The notes below the pieces were generated by a model, which made no database searches, was not told the DNA's origin, and was given only the letters and a program-made list of their open reading frames with translations. The position numbers and the translations under genes are program-made. Positions 25,681 to 34,397 of a stretch of DNA of 64,000 nucleotides are shown piece by piece (positions within the stretch are counted from its first letter, which is position 1; each line of letters begins with the position of its first letter). Location: NCBI RefSeq assembly GCF_013267355.1, contig NZ_CP053985.1, forward strand, positions 1,116,001 to 1,180,000. The letters run 5' to 3'. The stretch comes from Achromobacter pestifer (lineage in GTDB: Bacteria > Pseudomonadota > Gammaproteobacteria > Burkholderiales > Burkholderiaceae_B).

Positions 25681-26591
25681 TGAAACCCAGACTACCGCCG
25701 CTGACGTCCATTCGCGCCTTCGAAGCGGCGGGCCGTCAGCTGAGCTTCACCCAGGCCGCGGACGAGCTGTCCGTCACGCATGGCGCCGTCAGCCATCAGA
25801 TCAAGGCGCTGGAAGACTGGTTGGGCGTGAAGCTGTTCCGCCGCCTGGGCAAGAAAATCGAATTGACGGACCAGGGCCGGCTCTATCTGGACACCATCAG
25901 CCCGGCGCTGGACGCCATCGCCTCGGCCTCGCGCAGCCTGCGCTCGCGCGAGGTGCTGCGGGTCAATGCCCTGCCCACCTTCACCATGCGCTGGCTGTTT
26001 CCCCGGCTGGCGCGGTTCCGCGAGCAGTACCCCGAGGTGGAAGTGGAGATCTCCACCGGACTGGAGCCCTTCAGCCGCCTGCCCGCGAATCTGGACGTGG
26101 TGATCCGGCGCGAGGCCGAGCCCACGCCTGGCCTCTACAAGCGCCGCGTGCTGAACGAGAGCTTCTTTCCCGTATGTGCGCCCGGCCTGCTGCAGCGGCT
26201 GCCACTGGAACGCATCACCGACCTGTCACGCCACACCTTCCTGCACTGCCGCGCGCGGCGCAGCGCCTGGAACGACTGGCTGGCCAGCGTGCAGCACAGC
26301 CGGGTCGTGCCGGCCGAATCGCTGGAGCTCGAACACCTGTACTTCGCCTTGCAGGCCGCGCTCGACGGCCTGGGCATGACCATAGGCTATTCATCGCTGG
26401 TGGCCAGCGACATCGAGGACGGCCGGCTGCTGGCGCCGTTCGGACCGCTGACGGTGCAGTCGCCGGGCTATTTCCTCATCATCCGCGAAGAGCGCCGCCA
26501 CGACCGCTTGCTGAAGACCTTCTGCGACTGGCTGATGGGGGAAGGCGAGCGCTTCAACAAGCATATGGAGACGCTGGTGCCGGGCGGCTGA
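25680..26591 (+). CDS. LysR-family regulator (GcvA-like)
   Basis: 303-aa regulator. N-terminal HTH of the GcvA subgroup: PPLTSIRAFEAAGRQLSFTQ, AADELSVTHGAVSHQIKALEDWLG, KLFRRLGKKIELTDQG. The remaining sequence is a periplasmic-binding-fold effector domain (FTMRWLFPRLARFREQYPEV, FLHCRARRSAWNDWL). It is divergent from the CoA-transferase operon with two matching palindromes between them, so it is the likely regulator of that operon. Its 3' end overlaps the convergent E2 gene by 38 bp. Confidence 0.92.
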   Translation: MKPRLPPLTSIRAFEAAGRQLSFTQAADELSVTHGAVSHQIKALEDWLGVKLFRRLGKKIELTDQGRLYLDTISPALDAIASASRSLRSREVLRVNALPTFTMRWLFPRLARFREQYPEVEVEISTGLEPFSRLPANLDVVIRREAEPTPGLYKRRVLNESFFPVCAPGLLQRLPLERITDLSRHTFLHCRARRSAWNDWLASVQHSRVVPAESLELEHLYFALQAALDGLGMTIGYSSLVASDIEDGRLLAPFGPLTVQSPGYFLIIREERRHDRLLKTFCDWLMGEGERFNKHMETLVPGG

Positions 26592-27918
26592 AAGCCTCCA
26601 GCACGATATCCGCCACCAGCTTGCCGGCCTCCCATTGCGGCATGTGGCCGGCATCCGGCAACAGGTGCAGCGCGGTCCTGGCCGGCGCGTTCAATGCGTG
26701 GCGCCATGGGATGACGGCGTCGCGCCGGCCATGGATCAGCGTGCAGCGGCATTGCAGGCTGGCCAGGTCCGCCGCGATGCTCAGTTGCTGCACGCCGTTC
26801 CAGCCCACCTCCCGGCAGAGTTCGATCAGGGGCTCGCGCCGCGCCTGCGTGGCCTGGCGCAGGGCGTCGATGAAGTTTCCCGACGGCGTCATGCCGGAGA
26901 CCGTGAGTTTCTGCAGCTCGCGCTGCGCCGCTTCATTGGTGCCGGCATGCGTCATGCCCGTCAGAAAGCCCTGGTCGATTTCGGTGCCCAGCCCGACCGG
27001 CGCGATCAGGATCAGGCTGTCCACGGCCATGCCGGGGCGGGACGCCACCCGGGCCGCCACCGCCGCGCCAAAAGAATGGCCGATCAGGTTCACGGGGCCG
27101 AGGCACTGGGACGCCACCGTGTCGGCCACGGCATCGACGATATGCTCGAAGCGCGTGGCCTGCGAACGCGTGGCGCCATGGCAAGGCAGATCCATCGCCA
27201 GCACACGCAGTCCGGCGCGGCTGAGCGCATGCGCCAGGCTGGCCCAGGCGTCGCGGTCGCCGAACATGCCGTGGATGAGCACCGCCGTCTGGCTGTCCGG
27301 ACGGCTCCCTTCCCACACCGTGAACCGAACCTCGCCGTGGCGGGTAATCGCCCAGGCCTCGCGCTTTTCTCCTGGCGCGCCGCGGGCCTGCATGTTGTCC
27401 CGTCCGCTGGCGCTTCCCTGGCCGACATCCGCCACGGTCACGCGGCCGTTGGGCCCGGTCCCCGCAACGACATCCAGCGCGATGCCGCGCTCGGCCGCGA
27501 CGCGGCGGGCGGCGGGGGTGGCGAACTTGCGCTCTGCTGAAGGCTGCACCAGAGGATGCGCCAACGACGGCGACGCCGCCGGCGTCCGCGCGGCAGCCGG
27601 CGCGGCGGCGGCAGGCGTTGCTGCAGCGGGCTGCGCCGCCCCGCCGGCCGCACTCGCCGCCGGTGCGACCTCGCCTTCCATCCGCACTCGTGCGATCACC
27701 GTATCCGCGTTCACGATGCCGTCCACGGCGACCAGATGTTCCACCATGATCCCGTCGTCGTGCGCGGGCACCTCGATGATGGACTTGTCCGTTTCAATCT
27801 CGACCAGCACGTCGCCCGTCTTGAAGGCCTGGCCAGGCGCCACGATCCAGGCGACCAGGCGGGCAGCGTCCAGGGCCTCGCCTGTCGGCGGGACGACCAT
27901 ATCCAGCGTTCTCGTCAT
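26554..27918 (-). CDS. AcoC-like E2: lipoyl domain + E3-binding domain + alpha/beta hydrolase
   Basis: 454-aa acyltransferase-type subunit of a 2-oxoacid/acetoin dehydrogenase complex. Residues 1-80: lipoyl domain with lipoylated Lys45 in IETDKS. Residues ~85-118: Ala/Pro-rich flexible linker. Residues ~130-165: peripheral-subunit-binding domain (ATPAARRVAAERGI, GTGPNGRVTVADV). Residues ~190-450: alpha/beta hydrolase fold (LIHGMFGDRDAW, nucleophile elbow GHSFGAA, late DAGHMPQW) in place of the classical CAT domain, as in AcoC. It is the last gene of the 11-gene leftward operon. No E3 gene is present, so a housekeeping dihydrolipoamide dehydrogenase would be recruited. Confidence 0.88.
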   Translation of the reverse strand: MTRTLDMVVPPTGEALDAARLVAWIVAPGQAFKTGDVLVEIETDKSIIEVPAHDDGIMVEHLVAVDGIVNADTVIARVRMEGEVAPAASAAGGAAQPAAATPAAAAPAAARTPAASPSLAHPLVQPSAERKFATPAARRVAAERGIALDVVAGTGPNGRVTVADVGQGSASGRDNMQARGAPGEKREAWAITRHGEVRFTVWEGSRPDSQTAVLIHGMFGDRDAWASLAHALSRAGLRVLAMDLPCHGATRSQATRFEHIVDAVADTVASQCLGPVNLIGHSFGAAVAARVASRPGMAVDSLILIAPVGLGTEIDQGFLTGMTHAGTNEAAQRELQKLTVSGMTPSGNFIDALRQATQARREPLIELCREVGWNGVQQLSIAADLASLQCRCTLIHGRRDAVIPWRHALNAPARTALHLLPDAGHMPQWEAGKLVADIVLEAFSRPAPASPYAC

Positions 27919-27976
27919 GCTTGTTCCTTCGAAGATCGATGCGCGCCCCGGCCAGCGGAGTTGCGCCAGCGCGGCG

Positions 27977-28429
27977 TCAGGCCGCCGGATTCATGAACTG
28001 GATGAACTCCGTGATGGCGCCTTCAGGCTCCATCAGATAGAACACCTTGGTGCGCCCTTGCCGCATGACCCGCGGCGAGGACACGCTTTCGTAGCCGGCG
28101 CGCGAGGCCTGCTCGTACACGGCATCGACGTCCTCCACCTCGAAGGCCATGTGGCTGTATCCGAAATCGCATTGGCGGCGCGGCTGCCTGTCGCCGTCCG
28201 GCGTGTAGTACTTGAACAATTCCACCCGGTGCCCGCCATGGCGCAACATGGCCCAGCGTATGGTCGCGCCCGGCAGGCCGACCACTTCGCCCAGCGCAGG
28301 CTCGCTGCGATGATCCATCTCGCCTTCCAGCTCGAAGCCGAGAAAGCCGGTGTAGAAGTTCCGCGCGCGTTCGAAATCGTTGACGCAGACGGCCGTGTGA
28401 TGCGTGGCCAGAAGTTTGTCTTTGAGCAT
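27977..28429 (-). CDS. VOC/glyoxalase-family protein
   Basis: 150-aa vicinal-oxygen-chelate protein, started at ATG 28429 (MLKDKLLATHHTAVCVND). Two beta-alpha-beta-beta-beta units are visible. Likely metal ligands are the His of HHTAVCV, the Glu of RVELFKY, the His of YSHMAFEVED and the Glu of GAITEFIQF, the glyoxalase I/epimerase pattern. It lies between the E1 and E2 genes of a 2-oxoacid-dehydrogenase-like system, an unusual place; it might epimerise or isomerise the substrate. Specific reaction unknown. Confidence 0.85.
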   Translation of the reverse strand: MLKDKLLATHHTAVCVNDFERARNFYTGFLGFELEGEMDHRSEPALGEVVGLPGATIRWAMLRHGGHRVELFKYYTPDGDRQPRRQCDFGYSHMAFEVEDVDAVYEQASRAGYESVSSPRVMRQGRTKVFYLMEPEGAITEFIQFMNPAA

Positions 28430-28452
28430 TTTTCTCTCCAATGGCGTCCGGT

Positions 28453-30681
28453 TCAGCGCGCGCCGCCGCGGCGGCTGTCCATGGATTTCAGGGCCGTCTC
28501 CACGGCCTGCGCGTCCGCCAGCGCGGCGCGCTCCAGCACCTTGGAGACCACGGGCGAGGAATTGGCGCCCGTGACGTGCACGATCTCGTGGTCCAGCCAG
28601 TCGAACAGCCGCGACTGCGCCTCGCTTGCCACCCGCGCGCCGATCGAGGTGCCGCGCGTGGTCTGCTCCACGATCATCAGCGCCTGCGTGCGCTTGACGC
28701 CGGCCGCGATGGTGTCCCAATCGATGCCCAGCGGATCCAGCGTGCGCAGGTCTATCACCTGGGCATCGATGCCCGTGCGCTCCGCCGCCTGGCAGCAGAC
28801 CTCGACCATGACGCCGTAGGTCAGGATGGTGCAGCGCGCACCCTCGCGCGCCACCCGGGCCCGGCCGATGGGCACGATGTAATCCCAGTCCTCGGCCGGC
28901 ACCTTGTCCACCTTCTTGAACAGGTCGTTGTATTCCACCATCAGGACCGGATCGTCGCAGCGCAGCGCGGCGTTGAGCAGGCCGATGTAGTCGTAGGGAC
29001 GCGATGGCGCCAGGATGCGCCACCCGGGATACTGGGCAAACAGGCCGCTGGCGTCCATGGAATGCTGCGAGCCATAGCCGGTTCCCGCCGTGACCCGGCT
29101 GCGCACCAGCACCGGCACCGCGAATTTGCCGCCGAACATGTGGCGTACCTTGGCGATCTGGTTGAACAGCTGATCCGCCGCCACCAGCGCGAAGTCGGGG
29201 TACATGATTTCCACCACGGGCCGCATGCCGTTCAACGCCGCGCCCAGCGCCAGGCCGGTGAAGCCGTTCTCGCAGATGGGCGTGCCGATGAGGCGTTCCG
29301 GAAAATGGTCGCCTATGTCCTTGGTGGCGCCGGCCGTGCCGCCCTTCAGGCGATGCACGTCCTCGCCCAGGATGAAGATGCCGTCGTCGCGCTGCATGTT
29401 CAGCAGCATGGCGCGCGAGATCACGTCCTGGAACTTGGCGTCCGCCAGGCTCGCTGGTTTCTGCTCCTCGAGCTCGATGGCACGCTGGCCGGCCAGTTCG
29501 CCCAGGTTGCCGCGTATCCCGCTGTCCACGCTGGCCGGGTCCGGCCACAGATCGGGCCGGATGCGCTGCGCCGCCTCGTCGCCGTAGTGCTCCAGCAGCC
29601 GGTCCAGCGCGCCGTCTATCAGTTCATCGGCGCGGCGCTCCAGGAGGGCAATGCCGGCATCGTCGATCAGGCCCAGCGATTTCAGCTGCGCGGGAAACGT
29701 CGACATGGGATCGCGCGCGCCCCAGGCTTCTTCCTCGTCCTTGTCACGGTAGCGGAAGGCGCTGCCCTTCAGGGCGCCCGATTGATGCAGGTAGCGGTAC
29801 GTCTGCGCTTCCAGCAGCACCGGTCCGCCTTCACGGCGGATGATGGCGCGGGCCTCCTGCATGGCCAGGCGCGCCGCCACCACGTCCATGCCGTCGAACT
29901 CGATGGCCGGCACGCCCAGGGACAGGCCGCGTGCCGACAAGCGGGTTTCGCGGGTCTGCTCCGACACATGGGTGGACACCGCGTACAGGTTGTTTTCCAC
30001 GAAGAATATGGTGGGCGTGTTGTAGAGCGCCGCCAGGTTCATGGCCTCGTAGGCCGCCCCGCTCTGCATGGCGCCGTCGCCGAAGAAAGCCACCGACACG
30101 TGGTCGCGCCCGCGCAGCTTGTCGGCGAAGGCGTAACCCACCGCATGCGACGGGTTGCCGCCCACGATGGCGTTGGAGCCGTAGATGCCGGCCTCGGGAT
30201 AGCGCAGATGCATGGAACCGCCGCGGCCACCGCAATAGCCCGGCGTCAGGCCCAGGATCTCGGCATAAGTCCGGTAGACCACGTCGCGGTGCGAGTCCAG
30301 CGTTTCCGAGTCCAACGGCGAATAGTCCGCCGGCGTGGCGTGGTTCAGCGCCTTGGCAAGAAACTGGTGGTGCATGCGGTGGGTGCCGTTGATCTTGTCG
30401 GCCGACTCCAGCGCCGACATGGCGCCCACGGCGGCGCCGTCCTGGCCGATGCTGGAATGCGCCGGACCATGCAGGATGCCCGCCACGCTCAGCTTCAGCA
30501 GCTTCTCCTCGAAGCGCCGGATCAGTATCAACTGCTCCAGCATGCGGACCATCTCGCGCGGCGCGATGGCGCCCGCATCCGCGGCGGTGGCGGTAAGCCG
30601 CCACCAAGGCGTGTCGGTATGCAGGGCGGCGAGCCGCGAGGGTTTCGCGGCAGGCGCCGCGCCTTCATTGATGTGCTTCAT
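28453..30681 (-). CDS. Fused E1 alpha-beta of a thiamine-diphosphate 2-oxoacid/acetoin dehydrogenase
   Basis: 742-aa protein joining both E1 chains. Alpha part, residues ~45-345: RRFEEKLLKL, GPAHSSIGQDGAAVG, GYCGGRGGSMHLR, and ThDP/Mg motif GDGAMQSGAAYEAMNLAALY ending VENN. Beta part, ~410-742: DAKFQDVISRAMLLNM, GEDVHRLKGG, CENGFTGLALGAALNGMRPV, and a C-terminal transketolase domain. It decarboxylates a 2-oxo acid (or splits a ketol) and passes the acyl group to lipoyl-E2 encoded two genes downstream. Its setting among sulfonate-type dehydrogenases and transporters makes an unusual substrate likely. Confidence 0.9.
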   Translation of the reverse strand: MKHINEGAAPAAKPSRLAALHTDTPWWRLTATAADAGAIAPREMVRMLEQLILIRRFEEKLLKLSVAGILHGPAHSSIGQDGAAVGAMSALESADKINGTHRMHHQFLAKALNHATPADYSPLDSETLDSHRDVVYRTYAEILGLTPGYCGGRGGSMHLRYPEAGIYGSNAIVGGNPSHAVGYAFADKLRGRDHVSVAFFGDGAMQSGAAYEAMNLAALYNTPTIFFVENNLYAVSTHVSEQTRETRLSARGLSLGVPAIEFDGMDVVAARLAMQEARAIIRREGGPVLLEAQTYRYLHQSGALKGSAFRYRDKDEEEAWGARDPMSTFPAQLKSLGLIDDAGIALLERRADELIDGALDRLLEHYGDEAAQRIRPDLWPDPASVDSGIRGNLGELAGQRAIELEEQKPASLADAKFQDVISRAMLLNMQRDDGIFILGEDVHRLKGGTAGATKDIGDHFPERLIGTPICENGFTGLALGAALNGMRPVVEIMYPDFALVAADQLFNQIAKVRHMFGGKFAVPVLVRSRVTAGTGYGSQHSMDASGLFAQYPGWRILAPSRPYDYIGLLNAALRCDDPVLMVEYNDLFKKVDKVPAEDWDYIVPIGRARVAREGARCTILTYGVMVEVCCQAAERTGIDAQVIDLRTLDPLGIDWDTIAAGVKRTQALMIVEQTTRGTSIGARVASEAQSRLFDWLDHEIVHVTGANSSPVVSKVLERAALADAQAVETALKSMDSRRGGAR

Positions 30682-30693
30682 CTACGCTTTCCT

Positions 30694-31512
30694 TCAGTGA
30701 GCCGCGGCCAGGGCGGCGTCCAGCGGTTCTGTTTCCTGCGCGCGCAGCAGCTTCCAGATGTGCGTGCGCAGGTGCACGAATGCCTCCATGTCCATCACGT
30801 CCTCGATCCGCTCCATGCTGTCCCACTCTTCGCGCTTGCGCACGTCGGCCACGTTGATGATTTCCTTGATCTGCCCCGGGCGGCCGGTCAGCACCACCAC
30901 GCGGTCCGACAGGTACACCGCTTCTTCCACGCTGTGGGTGATGAACAGCACGGTGCGCGGATTGAGGCGGGACAGCTTGACCAGTTCTTCCTGCATGACC
31001 ACGCGGGTCTGGGCGTCCAGCGCGCCGAAGGGCTCGTCCATCAGCAGCACATCGGGATCCAGCGCGTAGCTGCGGGCGATGGCCACCCGCTGCTGCATGC
31101 CGCCGGACAGCTGGTGCGGATAGGCCTGCTCATAGCCCGACAGGCCCATCAGCTCGATGTAGCGCGCCACCGTCCGCGCTCGCGCCTCGCGCGAGACGCC
31201 CTTGCACTTCAGGCCGAAGCCGATGTTCTCGGTCACGGTCTTCCAGGGGAACAGCGCAAACTGCTGAAACACGACGGCGCGGTCCGGTCCCGGTTCCTCG
31301 ACTTCCTTGCCGCCCACCCGCACACTGCCGGCCGAGGGGAATTCCAGGCCGGCCGCCATGCGCATCAGCGTGGTCTTGCCGCAGCCGGACGGCCCGACGA
31401 TGGAAACGAATTCCCTCTCGCCCACCTCGAAACTCACGTCGTCCAGGGCCAGGAAGCTTTCCCCGCCCCGGCTGAACGTGCGTTGCACCCGCTCGAAAGT
31501 AATCTGACTCAT
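30694..31512 (-). CDS. ABC transporter ATPase, nitrate/sulfonate/taurine type (SsuB/TauB-like)
   Basis: 272-aa single ATPase module. Walker A GPSGCGKTT, Q-loop VFQQFALFPWKTV, signature LSGGMQQRVAIARSYAL, Walker B VLLMDEPFGALD, H-loop LFITHSVEEAVYLSD. These are typical of the SsuB/TauB/NrtD group. It lies between the E1 gene (12 bp) and a binding protein (36 bp). It is the only ATPase of this type in the locus, although two permease pairs and two binding proteins are encoded. Confidence 0.93.
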   Translation of the reverse strand: MSQITFERVQRTFSRGGESFLALDDVSFEVGEREFVSIVGPSGCGKTTLMRMAAGLEFPSAGSVRVGGKEVEEPGPDRAVVFQQFALFPWKTVTENIGFGLKCKGVSREARARTVARYIELMGLSGYEQAYPHQLSGGMQQRVAIARSYALDPDVLLMDEPFGALDAQTRVVMQEELVKLSRLNPRTVLFITHSVEEAVYLSDRVVVLTGRPGQIKEIINVADVRKREEWDSMERIEDVMDMEAFVHLRTHIWKLLRAQETEPLDAALAAAH

Positions 31513-31548
31513 GCTTGCGTTCCTTTGTTGAGAGCCGCGGCCGCCGGC

Positions 31549-32631
31549 TTACTTGGCGACATCGGCGACGAAGGCCCTGAGCTTGGGATCGTCCTGGATC
31601 ATCTGCAGATACTTGCCCGTGACCATGGTCTTGGGATCGGGAATCTTCTTGACCACGCCCACGGACACCATGAATTCCCCCACGCTGTTCCACCAGCCCA
31701 CGATCTCCGAGGTGCCGCCCGGGCCCGGCGCGAACAGCTTGGTCTGTTCCGCCAGGTCAAAGGCCGGGCGGTCGCGCAGCTCCTGCGCCAGGTACTTGTC
31801 GGGGAACTTCACGCCCACGCTGCCGAAGAAGGCTTTCAGATACGCCTTGGCCTCTTCGGGATGCGCGCGCTGCCAGGCCACCGCGCGCAGATAGACCGCC
31901 AGGAAGCGGGCAACCTTGTCGGGATGCTTCTTGGCGAAGGCCGGCGTCGTGAACAGGTAGCTGTGGATAGGCATCTTCAGCTCGGCGCCGGTGCAGATCA
32001 CCTTTGCGCCCATGGCCTCTTCCAGGATGTAGGTGTTGGGCGCCCACACGGAGGAAATGTCGTACTTGCCGCTCATCACCGCGGCATTGATGTCGGGCGG
32101 AGACAGGTTCACGAAGCGGTAGTCCTCGGGCTTGAGGCCGAACTTCTTCGACAGGCATTCCGCGGCGCCCCACTGGCCCGTGGAGTTGCTGGTGACGGGA
32201 ATGGTCTTGCCCTTGAGCAACGCCGGGTTCTTGAGATACTCGTCCGCCCGGTCCTTGGTGGCCATCAGCGTGATGATGGCGGCCTCGCCGTCGGCGATGC
32301 CTATGGTTTGCAGGCCGTACTTCGACGCGCCCAGCAGCGAGGGAATGTTGCCCGCCCCGCCCACGTCCCATGACCCGGACGCGCCCGCCGCGATTTCGAC
32401 CGCCCCGGAAGCGAAGGTCGAGATCTCCGGCTTCAGGCCCACCTCCTTCCACCAGCCCTTCTCGCTGGCGATGTACCACTCCAGCGCCCACCGCTGCGGC
32501 TGCTGCCCGATGCGGATGGTGAACAGTTCCTCGCCCGCCGGCGCGGCCTGGGCCGCCGCCTGTCCGGGTCCCCCCAGCCAGCACCCGATCACGAGCGCTG
32601 CCAAAGCCTTGAGGCCTTTGTAATGTTTCAT
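31549..32631 (-). CDS. ABC substrate-binding protein, NMT1/SsuA type
   Basis: 360-aa periplasmic receptor, started at ATG 32631, with a Sec signal peptide (MKHYKGLKALAALVIGCWL ... AAAQ). SsuA-family features: PQRWALEWYIASEKGWWKEV, GAVEIAAGASGSWDVGGAG, SNSTGQWGAAECL, FLAVYLRAVAWQRAHPEEA. It resembles the second receptor at 37537, with the same sequence of motifs, so the two may take related substrates or stereoisomers. Family members bind sulfonates, taurine, nitrate or aromatic acids. Confidence 0.9.
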   Translation of the reverse strand: MKHYKGLKALAALVIGCWLGGPGQAAAQAAPAGEELFTIRIGQQPQRWALEWYIASEKGWWKEVGLKPEISTFASGAVEIAAGASGSWDVGGAGNIPSLLGASKYGLQTIGIADGEAAIITLMATKDRADEYLKNPALLKGKTIPVTSNSTGQWGAAECLSKKFGLKPEDYRFVNLSPPDINAAVMSGKYDISSVWAPNTYILEEAMGAKVICTGAELKMPIHSYLFTTPAFAKKHPDKVARFLAVYLRAVAWQRAHPEEAKAYLKAFFGSVGVKFPDKYLAQELRDRPAFDLAEQTKLFAPGPGGTSEIVGWWNSVGEFMVSVGVVKKIPDPKTMVTGKYLQMIQDDPKLRAFVADVAK

Positions 32632-32699
32632 CTGTCTCTCTCCAATATGGAATGCCGCTGCCTGCACTGCCTGCCTGTACTCCCTCCTTTTTTCCTGGA

Positions 32700-33518
32700 T
32701 CAGCGCGACCAGTCGCGCTGCACCCGTCGCTGCAAGGCGCGCATGCCGTAATCGATGCCCGCGCCTATCAATCCGATGGTGATCATTCCGCTGATCACGA
32801 TGGCGGGTTCCAGATTGCTGCCGCCCTGCACGATCATGTAGCCCAGCCCGGTCGAGCCCACGATCAGCTCCGCGCCGATCAGCGACTGCCAGCCGAACCC
32901 CGCGCCGACCCGGATACCGGCGACGATGTGCGCCAATGCGGCCGGCAGCAAGATTTCCGTCAGCGTCGCCCAGCGCCCCGCCCCCAGCATCTGGCCCGCC
33001 TCGATCAGGGCGCGGTCGATCTGCCTGGCGCCGCGGTAGGCGTTCAGCACGCAGGGCGCGAAGGCGCCCGCGAATATCACCAGCGTGGGCGACAGGAAGC
33101 CGGTGCCGAACCAGAAGATCGCGAACGGCACCCAGGCGATGGGCGGAATGAAGCGGAAGGCCTCGAACACCGGCGACACCGCCCAATCCAGCGCCTTGAA
33201 GCGCCCCATGAACAAGCCCAGCGGCACGCCCAGCAGGACCGCGATGGAGAAGCTGATCAGGAATTTCTCCAGGCTGGCCAGCAGATGCATCTGCAGCACC
33301 GAGCCCGCATAGGGTTCGCGCGTGTGCTCGGCCATGCTGCGCAGCACCGTCAGCGGTCCCGGCAGAAAGGCCGGCGACACCAGGCCCAGCCCGGACAGCA
33401 GCGCCCAACCGCCGAACAGGGTGGCGATGCCCAGCGCCGGCATCAGCCAGCGTTCCAGCACGCGGCGCGACACAAGGGAGCGCGCGCGGACCGGGCCTGT
33501 GCGATTCAGGCTTTCCAT
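32700..33518 (-). CDS. ABC permease, SsuC/TauC type
   Basis: 272-aa inner-membrane protein started at ATG 33518 (MESLNRTGPVRARSL), overlapping the preceding permease by 13 bp. About six TM helices; the EAA loop is near IEAGQMLGAGRWATLTEILLPAAL. The segment RFIPPIAWVPFAIFWFGTG is typical of the family. Its closest relative within the window is the permease at 41597, with which it shares REPYAGS/SEPYSGA and FGWQSLIGAELIV/IGWQSLVGAELIV. Confidence 0.92.
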   Translation of the reverse strand: MESLNRTGPVRARSLVSRRVLERWLMPALGIATLFGGWALLSGLGLVSPAFLPGPLTVLRSMAEHTREPYAGSVLQMHLLASLEKFLISFSIAVLLGVPLGLFMGRFKALDWAVSPVFEAFRFIPPIAWVPFAIFWFGTGFLSPTLVIFAGAFAPCVLNAYRGARQIDRALIEAGQMLGAGRWATLTEILLPAALAHIVAGIRVGAGFGWQSLIGAELIVGSTGLGYMIVQGGSNLEPAIVISGMITIGLIGAGIDYGMRALQRRVQRDWSR

Positions 33519-34396
33519 GGCATCACCTTGCGTTCGACCTGCGCCAGCAGGGCCGACATCAGCATGCCCATGCCGGCCACGGCGGCCATGGCCACCACGA
33601 TCATTCCCGAGTTCAGGTCGCGGGTGGCGATGATCAGCACATGGCCCAGGCCGACGAAGGAGCCGACCAGCTCGGCCGCCACCAGCACCATCCAGCAGGC
33701 CTGCAACGAGGTCCGCAGGCCCGTGAAGATGGCAGGCAGCGCGCCTGGAACGATGACGTCCAGCAGCATTTTTCGGCCCGCCGCGCCGTTGACGCGCGCC
33801 GCCTGGAGCAGCGTGTCGTCGATGTTGCGCACGCCGGTATAGGTATTGATCACGGTGGGTGCGAAGGCCGCCAGCCAGATGACGAAGACCTTGGCGCTGG
33901 TGCCCAGCCCGAACCACAGGATGGTCAGCGGAATCCAGGCGATGGGCGCGATGGGACGGACGATCTGGAACACCGGATTGACGTAGGCCTCGACCAGCCG
34001 GTTCTGCCCCATCAGGATGCCCAGCGGCACGCCCGTCAGCGCCGCCGCCGCGAACCCGTACAACACCAGTCCGGTGCTGGCCGCGATGTGCTGCAACAGC
34101 GTGCCGTCGGCATAGCCTTCGCCAGCGATCTCCAGCAGGGCGTCCCAGGCATCGGCGGGCGACGGCAGCTGCACCGGGCTCAGCAACTCCAATGGGCCCG
34201 TGGCCAAGTACCAGGCCAGGAGCAGCGCCGCGACCGACGCGCCGCTGACCAGCCAGCGCAGGGACAGGCGCCGGCGCACCGGCGCGGGCGGAGGGGCGGG
34301 TGGCCTGGCGACGGTCATGGCGGCGCTCCGGTCGAGCAGGGCCAGTGCGGCCGGGGCGCCGCCAACGGCGGGCGGGGAAAGAGGATGACGGGCCAT
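33506..34396 (-). CDS. ABC permease, SsuC/TauC type
   Basis: 296-aa inner-membrane protein with a Pro/Ala-rich cytoplasmic N-terminus; the start at 34396 is uncertain, and ATG 34318 is also possible. Motifs: RPIAPIAWIPLTILWFGLG, FAPTVINTYTGVRNIDDTLLQAARVNGA, SLQACWMVLVAAELVGSFVGLG. Its counterpart in the rightward operon is the permease at 40800. It forms a heterodimer candidate with the overlapping downstream permease. It follows the alcohol dehydrogenase gene by one base. Confidence 0.92.
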   Translation of the reverse strand: MARHPLSPPAVGGAPAALALLDRSAAMTVARPPAPPPAPVRRRLSLRWLVSGASVAALLLAWYLATGPLELLSPVQLPSPADAWDALLEIAGEGYADGTLLQHIAASTGLVLYGFAAAALTGVPLGILMGQNRLVEAYVNPVFQIVRPIAPIAWIPLTILWFGLGTSAKVFVIWLAAFAPTVINTYTGVRNIDDTLLQAARVNGAAGRKMLLDVIVPGALPAIFTGLRTSLQACWMVLVAAELVGSFVGLGHVLIIATRDLNSGMIVVAMAAVAGMGMLMSALLAQVERKVMPWKA

Positions 34397-34397
34397 G

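Noticed and set aside
28441-32373. A 1310-codon forward open frame opposite the E1, ATPase and receptor genes
   Set aside because: Same shadow effect; the product is Arg/His/Gln-rich and unrecognisable, and the reverse frames encode well-defined proteins.
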